A stretch of 64,000 nucleotides of DNA, taken from NCBI RefSeq assembly GCF_900465355.1, contig NZ_LS483254.1, forward strand, positions 930,001 to 994,000, given 5' to 3'. The DNA is from Candidatus Bipolaricaulis anaerobius (GTDB lineage: Bacteria > Bipolaricaulota > Bipolaricaulia > Bipolaricaulales > Bipolaricaulaceae). Position numbers and translations under genes: made by a program. Below, piece after piece: positions 44,595 to 53,471 of the stretch. Under the pieces are notes generated by a model. The model saw only the letters and a program-made list of their open reading frames with translations, made no database searches and was not told the DNA's origin. How positions within the stretch are numbered: the first letter of the stretch is position 1; each line of letters opens with the position of its first letter.

Positions 44595-45335
44595 ATGGCA
44601 TTGTTTGGCGTGGCTGGAATAGTTGTAACCTTAGTTATGCTGATTGTTAGATCTATCTTTAAACGCGACGGGGGCAAGAAAAGGCTTTGGATAATTGGTG
44701 CTGCGTCGTTAGTTCTGTTTATAGTTGGAGTAGTTACGGGGATATGGTCAGTGCCAGATGGATATAATGCAGGACAGCAGGTTGCAGAGGTTAGCGAACC
44801 CGTGTCTCTTCAACAAGAACAAGAGCAAAAACCAGAGCAAGAAATCGAGCAACCTTCCACTCCGGAACAATCGGCGGTTACCCCTATAGAAGAGGAACAA
44901 GTGTTTCAAAAAGAGGAAAAACCAAAACCATACCAGGAATGGCTTAAAAGCACGGTGGAGGCAGAAATCGGCGCAGAATCAAATTTGAATCTGCCACGGG
45001 TTGCGGGGATCGATTTCGAGAATGGCGATGAGTCTAAGCCGGTAATTTCTTTGGTCGCTGACGATAACCTAACGATTAATTTAGTAAGGACTGTAATGCT
45101 GTTTGATGCAACTAACGTTTTTAAGGCGATATTTGCTGATGGTAGAGCAAAGGTGGTCACCATCGTTTGGGGTCGGCCGGTTACTGATAAATATGGAAAC
45201 ACAAAAATGAAGGCTGTTATGGGAATAGAAATGTCCAGAGATACGGCAAACAAAATCAACTGGAGTAATTTTCTTCATAGCAATTTGCCTAAAGTGGCGG
45301 ATGATTTCTATGAAGCGCCGCAGTCTGAATGGTGA
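44595..45335 (+). CDS. AT-rich hypothetical protein with two N-terminal membrane helices
   Basis: 246 residues. Two helices (FGVAGIVVTLVMLIVRSIF and KRLWIIGAASLVLFIVGVV) are followed by a Gln/Glu/Pro-rich low-complexity linker (LQQEQEQKPEQEIEQP) and a C-terminal alpha/beta domain (AKVVTIVWGRPVTDKYGNTK, MGIEMSRDTANKINWSNF). The layout resembles membrane-anchored proteins of low-GC bacteria, but I cannot name a family. Codon use is far more A/T-rich than the surroundings. ATG 44595 has no ribosome binding site; a well-placed AAGGAGG serves ATG 44576 in another frame, so a one-base loss in the TTTT run at 44582-44585 may have broken the original start. Confidence 0.7.
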   Translation: MALFGVAGIVVTLVMLIVRSIFKRDGGKKRLWIIGAASLVLFIVGVVTGIWSVPDGYNAGQQVAEVSEPVSLQQEQEQKPEQEIEQPSTPEQSAVTPIEEEQVFQKEEKPKPYQEWLKSTVEAEIGAESNLNLPRVAGIDFENGDESKPVISLVADDNLTINLVRTVMLFDATNVFKAIFADGRAKVVTIVWGRPVTDKYGNTKMKAVMGIEMSRDTANKINWSNFLHSNLPKVADDFYEAPQSEW

Positions 45336-45351
45336 GTTGAGTGAGGTCATG

Positions 45352-45377
45352 AGGGTCAGGTCTTCATTTTTGGTGTT
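45352..45377 (-). repeat. RAYT end motif, right copy
   Basis: On the reverse strand it reads AACACCAAAAATGAAGACC and then TGACCCT. It overlaps the TGA stop of the RAYT remnant at 45364 and mirrors the motif at 44121-44145, so the two copies bound the AT-rich cassette between them. Confidence 0.75.
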
Positions 45378-45846
45378 TCCTCGCCTCCGCCACCCGGTTG
45401 GTGATGATGCTCACCGTCGAATAGTACAACCCCAATGCATTTGCCACTTCCTTGAGGGTATACCCGTAAACACGAACGGCTTGATAGATCCGTTCATTTC
45501 GATCGGACTTGTCCTTGATGCCGGAAAAGAGCTCCTCTAGTTTGGGCCGGGTCACCAGCCTCTCCCTCCGGGGAATCTCCACCGCGGAGGACCTCCCTCG
45601 CAATAGCGGTTCCAGCGCCTCCACGAACCGCTCCGTTCCCAGGATCACCCCACCGCGAAGATCGGCCCAGACGTCGATCCCGCGCCCCTCCTTGACAAAC
45701 TTCCGATATTCCTTCTCCGCCCGAGCACGGTCCTGGTGAAATTGGGACAATACCCAATCCGTGGCGAGAAAGTCCGGGGGTTCTTCTTCCCCGGCTGTTG
45801 CTCGGTAGCTGCTCCACCGCCAGGCGCCAGGATGGCGGACGAGCCC
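45364..45846 (-). pseudogene. RAYT transposase, C-terminal half only
   Basis: From GLVRHPGAWRWSSYRATAGE through FLATDWVLSQFH, FVEALEPLLRGR, IPRRERLVTRPKLEELF to the HTH-like tail VYGYTLKEVANALGLYYSTV, this matches the second half of RAYT proteins. The HUH motif and catalytic tyrosine half are missing; upstream in-frame sequence to 46005 is unrelated. It is a separate copy from the remnant at 43666-44099. Confidence 0.87.
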
Positions 45847-45867
45847 TAAGGCAAGTCTACCACCCCC

Positions 45868-45904
45868 GGCGCCAAAAGTGATGACCATGCATTGCCTTTG
45901 GCGC
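45868..45904 (+). repeat. Imperfect hairpin next to the RAYT remnant
   Basis: GCGCCAAAAG (45869-45878) pairs imperfectly with CCTTTGGCGC (45895-45904) around a 16-base loop, just beyond the truncated 5' end of the RAYT. It may be a REP-like substrate element or the scar of its truncation. Confidence 0.4.
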
Positions 45905-46028
45905 ACATCGAGTGTGCCGGTCTTGCCAGTATAATGCATCGCCTTAAGACGCACGGACCGATACAGGAGCTCACCCTCCGCTAGGCCCGGTTGGCTTGGG
46001 GGCAAGCCTCGGGTACCATCGCCCGCCG

Positions 46029-47543
46029 ATGGGATCCAAGGTCCACGTCGCGTTCCTGTGGCACATGCACCAACCGTGGTACGCCCTCCCGGGGAGCGGA
46101 GAGAACCTCCTCCCCTGGACCCGCCTCCGGGCGACGAAGGACTACACGGACATGGCGGCGTTCATCGGGCGGGGCGAGGTCCCCGTGACGGTGAACTTTA
46201 CCCCCTGCCTGACGGAGCAGCTGACCCGGTACGCCGCGGGTTCCTTGAGCGATGGCTACTTCCCCGCCACGGCGGGGGAGGGGGCTGTACGCGACCTCCT
46301 CTCCGGCGCAATCCCGCTCCCGGTGGCGCGGCGGGGGCTTCCGGTCCCGGATCTCAATCGCCTGCGGGCGGCCGCCGTCACGCCGGAGGGGGAGCGGGCG
46401 TTGTGGGGATGGTTCCTCCTCTCGTGGATCGGCCAGACCGTCCTCGATGGGGATCCCTCGCTCCGGGATCTGGCGCAGCGCGGCCGGTTCGCGCACGACG
46501 ACCTGGAGTATCTGTCCGGCGTCCATCGCCGCCTCGTGGGCGAGGTCCTCCCCCGCTACCGGGCCCTCGCAGCGGAGGGGCTGGTCGAGCTCACGGCGAC
46601 GCCGTTCTACCATCCGATCCTCCCCCTGCTCCTCGACTCCCAGGTCGCCCACCGGGCGCAGCCGAGCGACCCGATCCCGCCCCTCGCCGCCCCGGACGAC
46701 GCCCGCGAGCAGGTCCTCCGGGCCCTCGCCCACCACGAGGCCACGTTCGGGGGCCGCCCCCTCGGGATGTGGCCGGCGGAGGGGGCGGTGAGCACGGACG
46801 CGGCCGCGGTGTTCGCCCAGGCCGGGGTGCGCTGGATCGCGACCGACGGGGCGATCCTCGCCCGCTCGCTCGGCCGACCTCCCCACCGCGAGGACCTGTA
46901 CCGCCCGTGGCGCTTCGCGACCGGTAGGGGCGAACTGACGATCCTGTTCCGCGACACGTACCTCTCGAACCTCATCGGGTTCGACTACCACCGCTGGCCG
47001 GCGGCCGACGCGGCCGAGGACCTCGTCCGGCGGCTACGGGAGATCGGCCAGACGTGGCGCGGGGATGCACCCCCGCTCGTCCTCATCGCCATGGACGGCG
47101 AGAACGCCTGGGACTTCTACGAGCGGAACGGCCAGCCCTTCTTGGAGGCCCTGTACCGCCTCGTTCGCTCCTCCCCCGACCTCGTGCCGACCACGGTGTC
47201 GGGGTACCTCGATCCGCGGCCCTCCGTCCCGCGGACCCTGCCCGATCTGTGGCCCGGATCGTGGATCGACGCCGACTTCCGCACGTGGATCGGCCACCCC
47301 CAGCAGAACGCGGCCTGGAGCCACCTCGCACGGGCGCTCGATGCGGTCCGGTCCTGCCCGGATCCCGCGGCGCGGGCGCGGGCTCGCGACCACCTCCTCG
47401 TCGCGGAGGGAAGCGACTGGTTCTGGTGGTATGGTCCGCACCACACTTCTGCCCACGAACCCGTGTTCGACCGCGTGTTTCGAGGTCACGTCGCCGCTGC
47501 CTACGGCGAGATCGGCCTCCCCATCCCACCCGACCTCGGTTGA
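46029..47543 (+). CDS. Glycoside hydrolase family 57
   Basis: 504 residues, no signal peptide, so cytoplasmic. It opens with VHVAFLWHMHQPWYALPGSG, typical of GH57. The nucleophile region is LGMWPAEGAVS and the acid/base region is LIAMDGENAWDFYERNG. TATPFYHPILPLLLDS is also diagnostic. Family members are alpha-amylases, amylopullulanases, 4-alpha-glucanotransferases or branching enzymes; the next gene glgC favours glycogen/alpha-glucan metabolism. A TATAAT sequence at 45930-45935 could be its -10 box. ATG 46029 starts the conserved domain; the ribosome binding site is weak. Confidence 0.92.
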   Translation: MGSKVHVAFLWHMHQPWYALPGSGENLLPWTRLRATKDYTDMAAFIGRGEVPVTVNFTPCLTEQLTRYAAGSLSDGYFPATAGEGAVRDLLSGAIPLPVARRGLPVPDLNRLRAAAVTPEGERALWGWFLLSWIGQTVLDGDPSLRDLAQRGRFAHDDLEYLSGVHRRLVGEVLPRYRALAAEGLVELTATPFYHPILPLLLDSQVAHRAQPSDPIPPLAAPDDAREQVLRALAHHEATFGGRPLGMWPAEGAVSTDAAAVFAQAGVRWIATDGAILARSLGRPPHREDLYRPWRFATGRGELTILFRDTYLSNLIGFDYHRWPAADAAEDLVRRLREIGQTWRGDAPPLVLIAMDGENAWDFYERNGQPFLEALYRLVRSSPDLVPTTVSGYLDPRPSVPRTLPDLWPGSWIDADFRTWIGHPQQNAAWSHLARALDAVRSCPDPAARARARDHLLVAEGSDWFWWYGPHHTSAHEPVFDRVFRGHVAAAYGEIGLPIPPDLG

Positions 47544-47636
47544 GCCGGGGATCGCGGCCCCGTGCGGCCGGGGACCACGCCCGGTAAAGTACGGGCGGTG
47601 CGAGAACGCAGCCGGGGTTACTCGCACGGGGAGGGC

Positions 47637-48866
47637 ATGGTGAGCGGCGTACTGGCGTTCGTGCTGGCGGGCGGCCGCGGGCAAAGGCTCTATCCCTTGA
47701 CCCGCGATCGGGCCAAACCGGCGGTCCCCTTTGCTGGCCTGTACCGCATCATCGACTTTACCCTCACCAACTGCCTCCACTCCGGGCTCCGCCACATCCT
47801 CGTCCTCACCCAGTACAAGTCCCTGTCCCTGGAGCGGCACATCCAAATCGGGTGGAGCATCTTCAGCCCTGCGCTGGGGGAGTTCCTCATCACCGTCCCT
47901 CCCCAACAGCGCGCGGCCGAGCACTGGTACCTCGGAACTGCTGATGCAATCTATCAAAACTGGTACTCGGTCGAGCGGTTCGCCATGGAGCAAGGGGCTC
48001 CCGAGGCGATCCTCATCCTCGCCGGGGACCACGTGTACAAGATGGACTACCGGCCCATGGTGCGGTTCCACCAGGAACGGGAGGCCGATCTCACGGTGGG
48101 GGTGGTGGCGGTGCCCCTCGCGGAGGCCGCGGGCGAGCTCGGGGTCCTCGTGGTCAATGGCGAGGGCAGCGTGCTCCACTTCCAGGAGAAGCCAGCCCAG
48201 CCCGCCCCGTCCCCCACCGATCCGGCGGTGTGCCTGGCCTCGATGGGGATCTATGTGTTCCGACCCGAGGTCCTCGCCCGGCGGCTCGAAGAGGACGCCC
48301 AGACCGCGGACTCCTCGCATGACTTCGGCCGGGACGTCATCAACCGCATGGTGGGCGAGGATCGGGTGTTCGCCTTCCCACTCGAGCGTGCGAACAAGAA
48401 CCCCCTTCCCTACTGGAGGGATGTGGGGACCCTGGATGCGTACTGGGAGGCCCACATGGACCTCGTCGCCATCACCCCCAAGTTCAACCTCTATGACAGG
48501 GAATGGCCCATCCACACCTACCACGAGCCTTGGCCCCCCGCCAAGACGGTCCATGATGAGCCGGACCGCACTGGAACCGCAGTGAACTCGCTCCTCTCCC
48601 CAGGCTCCATCGTGTCTGGGTCGCACGTGGCGCGGTCGGTCCTCTCGCCGGGGGTCCGCGTGAACAGCTACGCCACCGTTGAGGACTCGGTCCTGTTGGC
48701 GGGGGTGGACGTGGGGCGGGGGGCGAGGATCCGCCGCGCGATCGTGGATAAGGGGGTGCGCATCCCCCCCGGGGAGAGGATCGGGTACGATCCCGAAACG
48801 GACCGAGCTCGGTTCACCATCACCGAGGCCGGGATCGTCGTCCTCCCCAAGGAAGCTCGCTTCTAG
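47637..48866 (+). CDS. glgC: Glucose-1-phosphate adenylyltransferase
   Basis: 409 residues. The nucleotidyltransferase core reads VLAFVLAGGRGQRLYPLTRD, AKPAVPFAGLYRIIDF, YLGTADAIYQN and ILAGDHVYKMDY, then a C-terminal left-handed beta-helix with the hexapeptide pattern ending near RIPPGERIGYD. It makes ADP-glucose for glycogen synthesis, the committed step. ATG 47637 has GGGGAGGG just upstream. Lies 94 bases after the GH57 gene. Confidence 0.95.
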   Translation: MVSGVLAFVLAGGRGQRLYPLTRDRAKPAVPFAGLYRIIDFTLTNCLHSGLRHILVLTQYKSLSLERHIQIGWSIFSPALGEFLITVPPQQRAAEHWYLGTADAIYQNWYSVERFAMEQGAPEAILILAGDHVYKMDYRPMVRFHQEREADLTVGVVAVPLAEAAGELGVLVVNGEGSVLHFQEKPAQPAPSPTDPAVCLASMGIYVFRPEVLARRLEEDAQTADSSHDFGRDVINRMVGEDRVFAFPLERANKNPLPYWRDVGTLDAYWEAHMDLVAITPKFNLYDREWPIHTYHEPWPPAKTVHDEPDRTGTAVNSLLSPGSIVSGSHVARSVLSPGVRVNSYATVEDSVLLAGVDVGRGARIRRAIVDKGVRIPPGERIGYDPETDRARFTITEAGIVVLPKEARF

Positions 48867-48898
48867 CGGTATCATTACGGGAGGAAGGAGGCCGTCCT

Positions 48899-49897
48899 AT
48901 GCCCTACTTGGGAGGAAGAGAACTGGCACAGGTGTACCGTCGCGCTCACGAGGAGCGGTTCGCCCTCATCGCCAACAACTTCGCTGAGCCGAATGTCCTC
49001 CTCGGGCTCCTCGCCGCCTACGAGCAAGCGAGAAGCGATCTATTGGTCCAAGTGTCGGTCGGGGCCGCAAAGTTCGCCGGGGGGGGCCGCCCCCTCGCTG
49101 GACTGCGGGCCCTCGTCCGCTACGTCCAGGCGGTGGCCGCGGACGCGAAGATCGGGGTGTTCGTGAACCTCGACCACGTCACGCCCGACCAGAGCGACGG
49201 GTTCATCCGCCCCGCCCTCGCCGAGGGCCTCTGCTCATCGGTGATGGTGGATGCCTCGGCGCTCCCGTTCGCGGACAACGTGCGCGCGACGCGGGCCGTG
49301 GTCGAGCTCGCCCAGCCCTATGGGGTCCTCGTGGAGGGGGAGTTGGGGGTGATCCGGGGCGCGGAGGACGAGATCGTCTCCGACGCCGCGTTCTACACTG
49401 ACCCAGAACAGGCCCTTCAGTTCGTCGCGGAGACCGAGGTCGATCTCCTCGCGGTCTCGGTGGGGACCGAGCACGGGGTCTCGGCAGGGCGGGAGCTCTC
49501 CTTACGCGTGGACCTCGCGCGCGCGATCTCGGACCGGCTACGGGCGGGCCGCCGGCCGCGCCCGCTCGTCCTCCATGGGGCATCGGGGCTGTCCTCTTCT
49601 CAGGTCGGGGCCCTCGTCGCGGCGGGCGTGTGCAAGGTGAACAAGGACACCACCTACCAGTACGTGTACGCCCGCACCGCGGCGGAGTTCTTCGCCGACC
49701 ACCGCGCAGAGATCCTCCCCCCTAGAGGGGTGGCGTTCGATCCGATCACGTTTGATGCCGGGGGAAGCCCGTGGCGCCCCAACAAGAAGCTGTTCGACCC
49801 CCGGGTGGTGGGGAAGGAGATCCAGGAGGCGATCTGCTCCGTCGCGACGGACATGATCGCCCAGGTCGGTTCAGGAGGGAGGTCTCTCTATGCCTAG
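48899..49897 (+). CDS. fba: Class II fructose-bisphosphate aldolase
   Basis: 332 residues. Zinc and catalytic motifs: FVNLDHVTPDQSDGF (D, H), VEGELGVIRGAED, AVSVGTEHGVSAG (H) and LVLHGASGLSSSQV (H), with phosphate binding at GVCKVNKDTTYQY (the usual KVNIDTD is KVNKDTT here). It belongs to the ketose-bisphosphate aldolase family, so tagatose-type substrates are possible. Its 3' end overlaps the PFK start by 8 bases, a tight glycolytic pair. Confidence 0.9.
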   Translation: MPYLGGRELAQVYRRAHEERFALIANNFAEPNVLLGLLAAYEQARSDLLVQVSVGAAKFAGGGRPLAGLRALVRYVQAVAADAKIGVFVNLDHVTPDQSDGFIRPALAEGLCSSVMVDASALPFADNVRATRAVVELAQPYGVLVEGELGVIRGAEDEIVSDAAFYTDPEQALQFVAETEVDLLAVSVGTEHGVSAGRELSLRVDLARAISDRLRAGRRPRPLVLHGASGLSSSQVGALVAAGVCKVNKDTTYQYVYARTAAEFFADHRAEILPPRGVAFDPITFDAGGSPWRPNKKLFDPRVVGKEIQEAICSVATDMIAQVGSGGRSLYA

Positions 49898-50969
49898 CGT
49901 GAAGAGGATCGGGGTCCTCACGGGGGGCGGTGACTCCCCGGGGATCAATGCGGCGATCCGGGCCATCGTGCGGCGCGCCGAGCCGGCAGGCCTCGCGGTG
50001 GTCGGGTTCCGCGACGGCTGGCGGGGAGCGGTGGAGGACGACCTCGTGCCGCTCGGCCGGAGCGAGGTCGCGGGGATCCTGCACATCGGAGGCACGATCC
50101 TCGGCACCTCGCGCACGAACCCGTACGAGAAGGATCCAGCGACCGGAACATGGACGCCCACCCCAAAAGTGGACCGGATCCTGGACACCCTGAACCGGCG
50201 GCGGGTGGATGCGGTGCTCGCCATCGGGGGGGATGACACCCTCGGCGTGGCCCACCGACTGGCGAGCCACGGCGTGCGGGCGGTGGGGATCCCCCAGACG
50301 ATCGACAACGACATCGGCGGCACGGACTACGCGATCGGGTTCCACTCGGCACTCGCCGTGGTCACGGAGGCCCTCGACCGGCTGCACACCACGGCCCATG
50401 CCCATCACCGGGTGCTGATCGTGGAGGTCATGGGGCGCGACGCGGGGTGGATCGCGGTCCTCGGCGGGCTGGCCGGCGGGGCAGACGTGATCCTCGCCCC
50501 CGAGGAACCGTTCTCGGTCCCCCAGGTGGAGGAAGCGCTCCAGTGGCGGCTCGACGCCGGGCGGCGGTTCTCGATCATCGTCGTCGCCGAGGGCGCTCGG
50601 CCGCTCGAGCTCGGGAGCCGCCCGGTGGCCGAGGAGGCCAGAACGGACGCGTTCGGCCACGCCCAACTGGGCGGCGTAGGGTATTGGCTCGCGGCGGAAC
50701 TGGAGAAGACGGGCCTCCCGTTGACCCCGCGGGTGACCGTCCTCTCCTACCTGCAGCGGGGCGGCGGCGCCACCCCGTTCGATCGCCTCCTCGCGACCCG
50801 GTTGGGGGTCGCCGCGGTGGAGCTCGCCTGCGCCGGGCAGTACGATGCGATGGTCGGCTTCCATGGCACGGACGTGGGGCCGGTCCCCCTGGCCGCGGCC
50901 CTCGCCGGGTGCCCGAAGCCGGTGCCGAGGGAGTACCTTGAACTGGCCCGAAACATCGGAGTGAGGTGA
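49890..50969 (+). CDS. pfp: 6-phosphofructokinase, probably pyrophosphate-dependent
   Basis: 359 residues. GVLTGGGDSPGINAAIR starts the PFK fold. The phosphoryl-donor loop is LAIGGDDTLGVAH: Asp follows GGD where ATP enzymes have Gly (GGDGS), the known hallmark of PPi dependence. The catalytic loop is GIPQTIDNDIGGTDY; PPi enzymes usually have PKTIDND and ATP enzymes PGTIDND, so the Gln is unusual. MGRDAGWIAVLGGLA completes the family pattern. It interconverts fructose-6-phosphate and fructose-1,6-bisphosphate and would be reversible with PPi. It overlaps fba upstream and ctpA downstream. Confidence 0.9.
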   Translation: MPSVKRIGVLTGGGDSPGINAAIRAIVRRAEPAGLAVVGFRDGWRGAVEDDLVPLGRSEVAGILHIGGTILGTSRTNPYEKDPATGTWTPTPKVDRILDTLNRRRVDAVLAIGGDDTLGVAHRLASHGVRAVGIPQTIDNDIGGTDYAIGFHSALAVVTEALDRLHTTAHAHHRVLIVEVMGRDAGWIAVLGGLAGGADVILAPEEPFSVPQVEEALQWRLDAGRRFSIIVVAEGARPLELGSRPVAEEARTDAFGHAQLGGVGYWLAAELEKTGLPLTPRVTVLSYLQRGGGATPFDRLLATRLGVAAVELACAGQYDAMVGFHGTDVGPVPLAAALAGCPKPVPREYLELARNIGVR

Positions 50970-50974
50970 GCGAG

Positions 50975-52114
50975 ATGGTGCGGAAGTCGTTCGTCGCGTT
51001 GCTGCTCGTGGGCGTGCTCGCCATTGGCGCCGCCCCCGGCGATACCCTGTTCTCCCCGCTCGGGCAGGTCTACCAGCTCATCCACGATTACTACTACCGA
51101 GCCGATAAGATCTCCGACTCGACCCTCCTCCATGGGGCGATCAGGGGGGTGGTGGAGTCCTTGGGCGACCCGTACTCCACCTTCTTCACCCCCGAGGAGT
51201 ACCAGAGCTGGGAGGAGTCCCTGTCCGGGGAGTACTCCGGGGTGGGGATCGAGATCACCCTCCGCGACGGCCGCATCACGGTGGTGGCACCGTTCCCGGG
51301 GACCCCGGCCGAAGCGGGGGGGATCCGCCCCGGGGATTGGATCCAGGCCGTGGACGGGGAACTGACCGAGGGTTGGACCCTGGAGAAGGCGTCGTCGCAC
51401 ATCCGCGGCCCGGAGGGGACGGTGGTCGTCCTCACGGTCCAGCACGACGACGGCACCGTCGAGGAGATCCCCCTCGTCCGGCAGAAGATCCAGATCGAGT
51501 CCGTGTGCTCCGAGTACCGGGCGGAGGAGAAGGTCGGCTACGTCCAGATCTTGAGGTTCGACTTCGATACCCCGGGGCTCCTCGGGAGGGCGCTGTTCTC
51601 GTTCCCGCTCCAAGACCTAGCCGGCATCGTGATCGACCTCCGCAACAACCCGGGAGGGATCCTATCCGCAGCGGTGGAGTCGGCGAGCTACTTCGTGGAC
51701 CGCGGGCCCATCGTTCGCGTCCAGGGCCCATCGTTCGGGGAGCGCACCTACAGCTCGCGTGGAAACAGCGTCCCCAACATCCCCGTGGCGATCATGGTCA
51801 ACGAGGGGACCGCGTCCGCAGCGGAGATCATGGCCGGAGCGATCCAAGATCACAGCATGGGCATCCTCGTCGGCCGACCCACGTTCGGCAAAGGGCTCGT
51901 CCAGGAGATCGTGATGCGCCTCCCCGACGGGGGAGCGATCAAGCTCACCACCGGTGAGTACTTCACCCCACTCGGACGGACCGTCCACGATGTCGGCCTG
52001 ACCCCGGAGATCCTCGTCGAACGGACCGAGGGAGAGGAAGGGGATCCCGAGCTCGAGGCCGCTCTCGCCTGGATCCGAGACGGGGCCCCCATCCCGGTGG
52101 GAGCGGGACGATGA
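50975..52114 (+). CDS. ctpA: S41 family C-terminal processing peptidase
   Basis: 379 residues. A signal peptide or anchor (KSFVALLLVGVLAIGAAPG), a short cap region (YYYRADKISDSTLLHGAIRG), a PDZ domain (EYSGVGIEITLRDGRITVVA to RPGDWIQAVDG), then the S41 catalytic core with Ser in NEGTASAAEIMAGAIQD and Lys in GRPTFGKGLVQE. It degrades or trims exported proteins. ATG 50975 has GAGGTGAG upstream; GTG 50966 overlaps the pfp stop as GTGA and is an alternative. Confidence 0.94.
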   Translation: MVRKSFVALLLVGVLAIGAAPGDTLFSPLGQVYQLIHDYYYRADKISDSTLLHGAIRGVVESLGDPYSTFFTPEEYQSWEESLSGEYSGVGIEITLRDGRITVVAPFPGTPAEAGGIRPGDWIQAVDGELTEGWTLEKASSHIRGPEGTVVVLTVQHDDGTVEEIPLVRQKIQIESVCSEYRAEEKVGYVQILRFDFDTPGLLGRALFSFPLQDLAGIVIDLRNNPGGILSAAVESASYFVDRGPIVRVQGPSFGERTYSSRGNSVPNIPVAIMVNEGTASAAEIMAGAIQDHSMGILVGRPTFGKGLVQEIVMRLPDGGAIKLTTGEYFTPLGRTVHDVGLTPEILVERTEGEEGDPELEAALAWIRDGAPIPVGAGR

Positions 52115-53280
52115 AAGAGCAGGTCTGGAAGAGGATCGATGAGCTTGGGCCTCAGCTATGGGACCTCGCCCTGCGCATCCACGACCACCCTGAGCTCGGG
52201 TTCGAGGAACACCAGGCCGCGGCGTGGCTGGCGGAGGCCCTGGAGGGGGGCGGGTTCCGCGTTGAACGGGGAGCGGGCGGGATCCCGACCGCGTTCCGCG
52301 CCGTCCACCCCGCCGCAAAGCCAGGGCCGCGGGTGGCGCTCCTCGCGGAGTACGACGCCCTGCCTGAGCTCGGGCACGCCTGCGGCCACAACCTGATCGC
52401 CGCGATCGCGGTGGGGGCCGCGCTCGGCCTCGCCCCAGTCAAGAAGGACCTCCCAGGAGCGCTCCTCGTCCTCGGCACCCCCGCCGAGGAGGGAGGCGGC
52501 GGCAAGATCAAGCTCATCGAGGCCGGCCTGTTCCGGGACCTGGACGCAGCGATGATGGTCCACCCCTCAGACCAGACCGTCGTGGACCGGGGCTCGCTCG
52601 CCATCACCGAGGTTGGGATCGAGTTCCATGGGGTGGCCGCCCACGCCTCGTCCGAGCCGGACAAGGGGGTCAATGCCCTCGATGCGGTGATCCAGACGTT
52701 CGTCGGCCTAAACGCCCTCCGCCAGCACATCCGCGACGGGGCGCGCATCCACGGGATCATCACCCACGGGGGCCTCAAGCCGAACATCGTCCCGGAGCAC
52801 GCCGCGGCCCGGTTCTACGTCCGCGCATCCGACAATGGGTACCGGGACGAGCTGGTGGAGAAGCTGCGGCGGTGCGCAGAGGGGGCAGCTCTGGCCACGG
52901 GGGCTCGGCTCGAGTTCCGCCTCGTGGGCCATGCCTACAAGGCGATCCGCCCCAACCGCGCCCTCGCTCACGCGTTCGCCGAGCACCTCGCCCCCCTCGG
53001 GTTCCCCGTGGAGGAGCCCACGGGAGGCGTGGGGTCCACGGACATGGGGGACGTGTCGTGGGAGGTCCCCGCGATCCACCCCTACATCCGCATTGCGGAG
53101 GGCACCGTGCCCGGGCACTCCCGCGCGTTCTGTGAGGCAGCCCGAGCGGAGCCGGCGCGAGCGGCGATGATCGCTGCCGCCAAGGCCCTCGCCGCGGTGT
53201 GCCTCGACCTATGGACGAACCCCGCCCTGATGGCGGACGTGGCGCGCGAGTTCAGCGAGGGTCAGGGGACGGGATCGTAG
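52111..53280 (+). CDS. M20 family amidohydrolase/peptidase
   Basis: 389 residues. Metal and catalytic motifs: [44 protein letters not shown], the dimerisation domain [20 protein letters not shown], and [19 protein letters not shown]. This is the AbgB/M20D type that deacylates aminoacyl or aminobenzoyl conjugates; the exact substrate is not known. It starts with ATGA overlap on ctpA. Its 3' end overlaps yidD on the other strand by 19 bases. Confidence 0.92.
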   Translation: MKEQVWKRIDELGPQLWDLALRIHDHPELGFEEHQAAAWLAEALEGGGFRVERGAGGIPTAFRAVHPAAKPGPRVALLAEYDALPELGHACGHNLIAAIAVGAALGLAPVKKDLPGALLVLGTPAEEGGGGKIKLIEAGLFRDLDAAMMVHPSDQTVVDRGSLAITEVGIEFHGVAAHASSEPDKGVNALDAVIQTFVGLNALRQHIRDGARIHGIITHGGLKPNIVPEHAAARFYVRASDNGYRDELVEKLRRCAEGAALATGARLEFRLVGHAYKAIRPNRALAHAFAEHLAPLGFPVEEPTGGVGSTDMGDVSWEVPAIHPYIRIAEGTVPGHSRAFCEAARAEPARAAMIAAAKALAAVCLDLWTNPALMADVAREFSEGQGTGS

Positions 53281-53471
53281 CCGCCGGGGTGCCACGGCCC
53301 GCAGCGGACGAGCCGCCGCAGGGCGAGCCATCCTCCGCGGAGGGGGCCGTACCGGAGGATGGCCTCCCGGGCGTACTCCGAGCACGAGGGGACGAACCGG
53401 CAGCGGCGGGGGAGGAAGGGGGACACGGCCCGCTGGTAGACGACGAGCGGGAGGATGAGCACCCGCCTCAC
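53262..53471 (-). CDS. yidD: Membrane protein insertion efficiency factor YidD
   Basis: 69 residues. [33 protein letters not shown] and [21 protein letters not shown] are the complete YidD family. The start is GTG at 53471, overlapping the stop of the upstream gene (GTGA); the longer frame covers that gene. YidD assists YidC-dependent insertion. The usual neighbours rnpA and yidC are absent. Confidence 0.93.
   Translation of the reverse strand: MRRVLILPLVVYQRAVSPFLPRRCRFVPSCSEYAREAILRYGPLRGGWLALRRLVRCGPWHPGGYDPVP

Noticed and set aside
44121-45377. A complete transposon with intact transposase
   Set aside because: No intact transposase lies between or next to the end motifs; both RAYTs and the IS3 gene are truncated or frameshifted.
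45847-46005. Full-length RAYT at 45364-46005
   Set aside because: Only the part from 45846 downward resembles a RAYT; the first 53 codons are unrelated and cross an imperfect hairpin.
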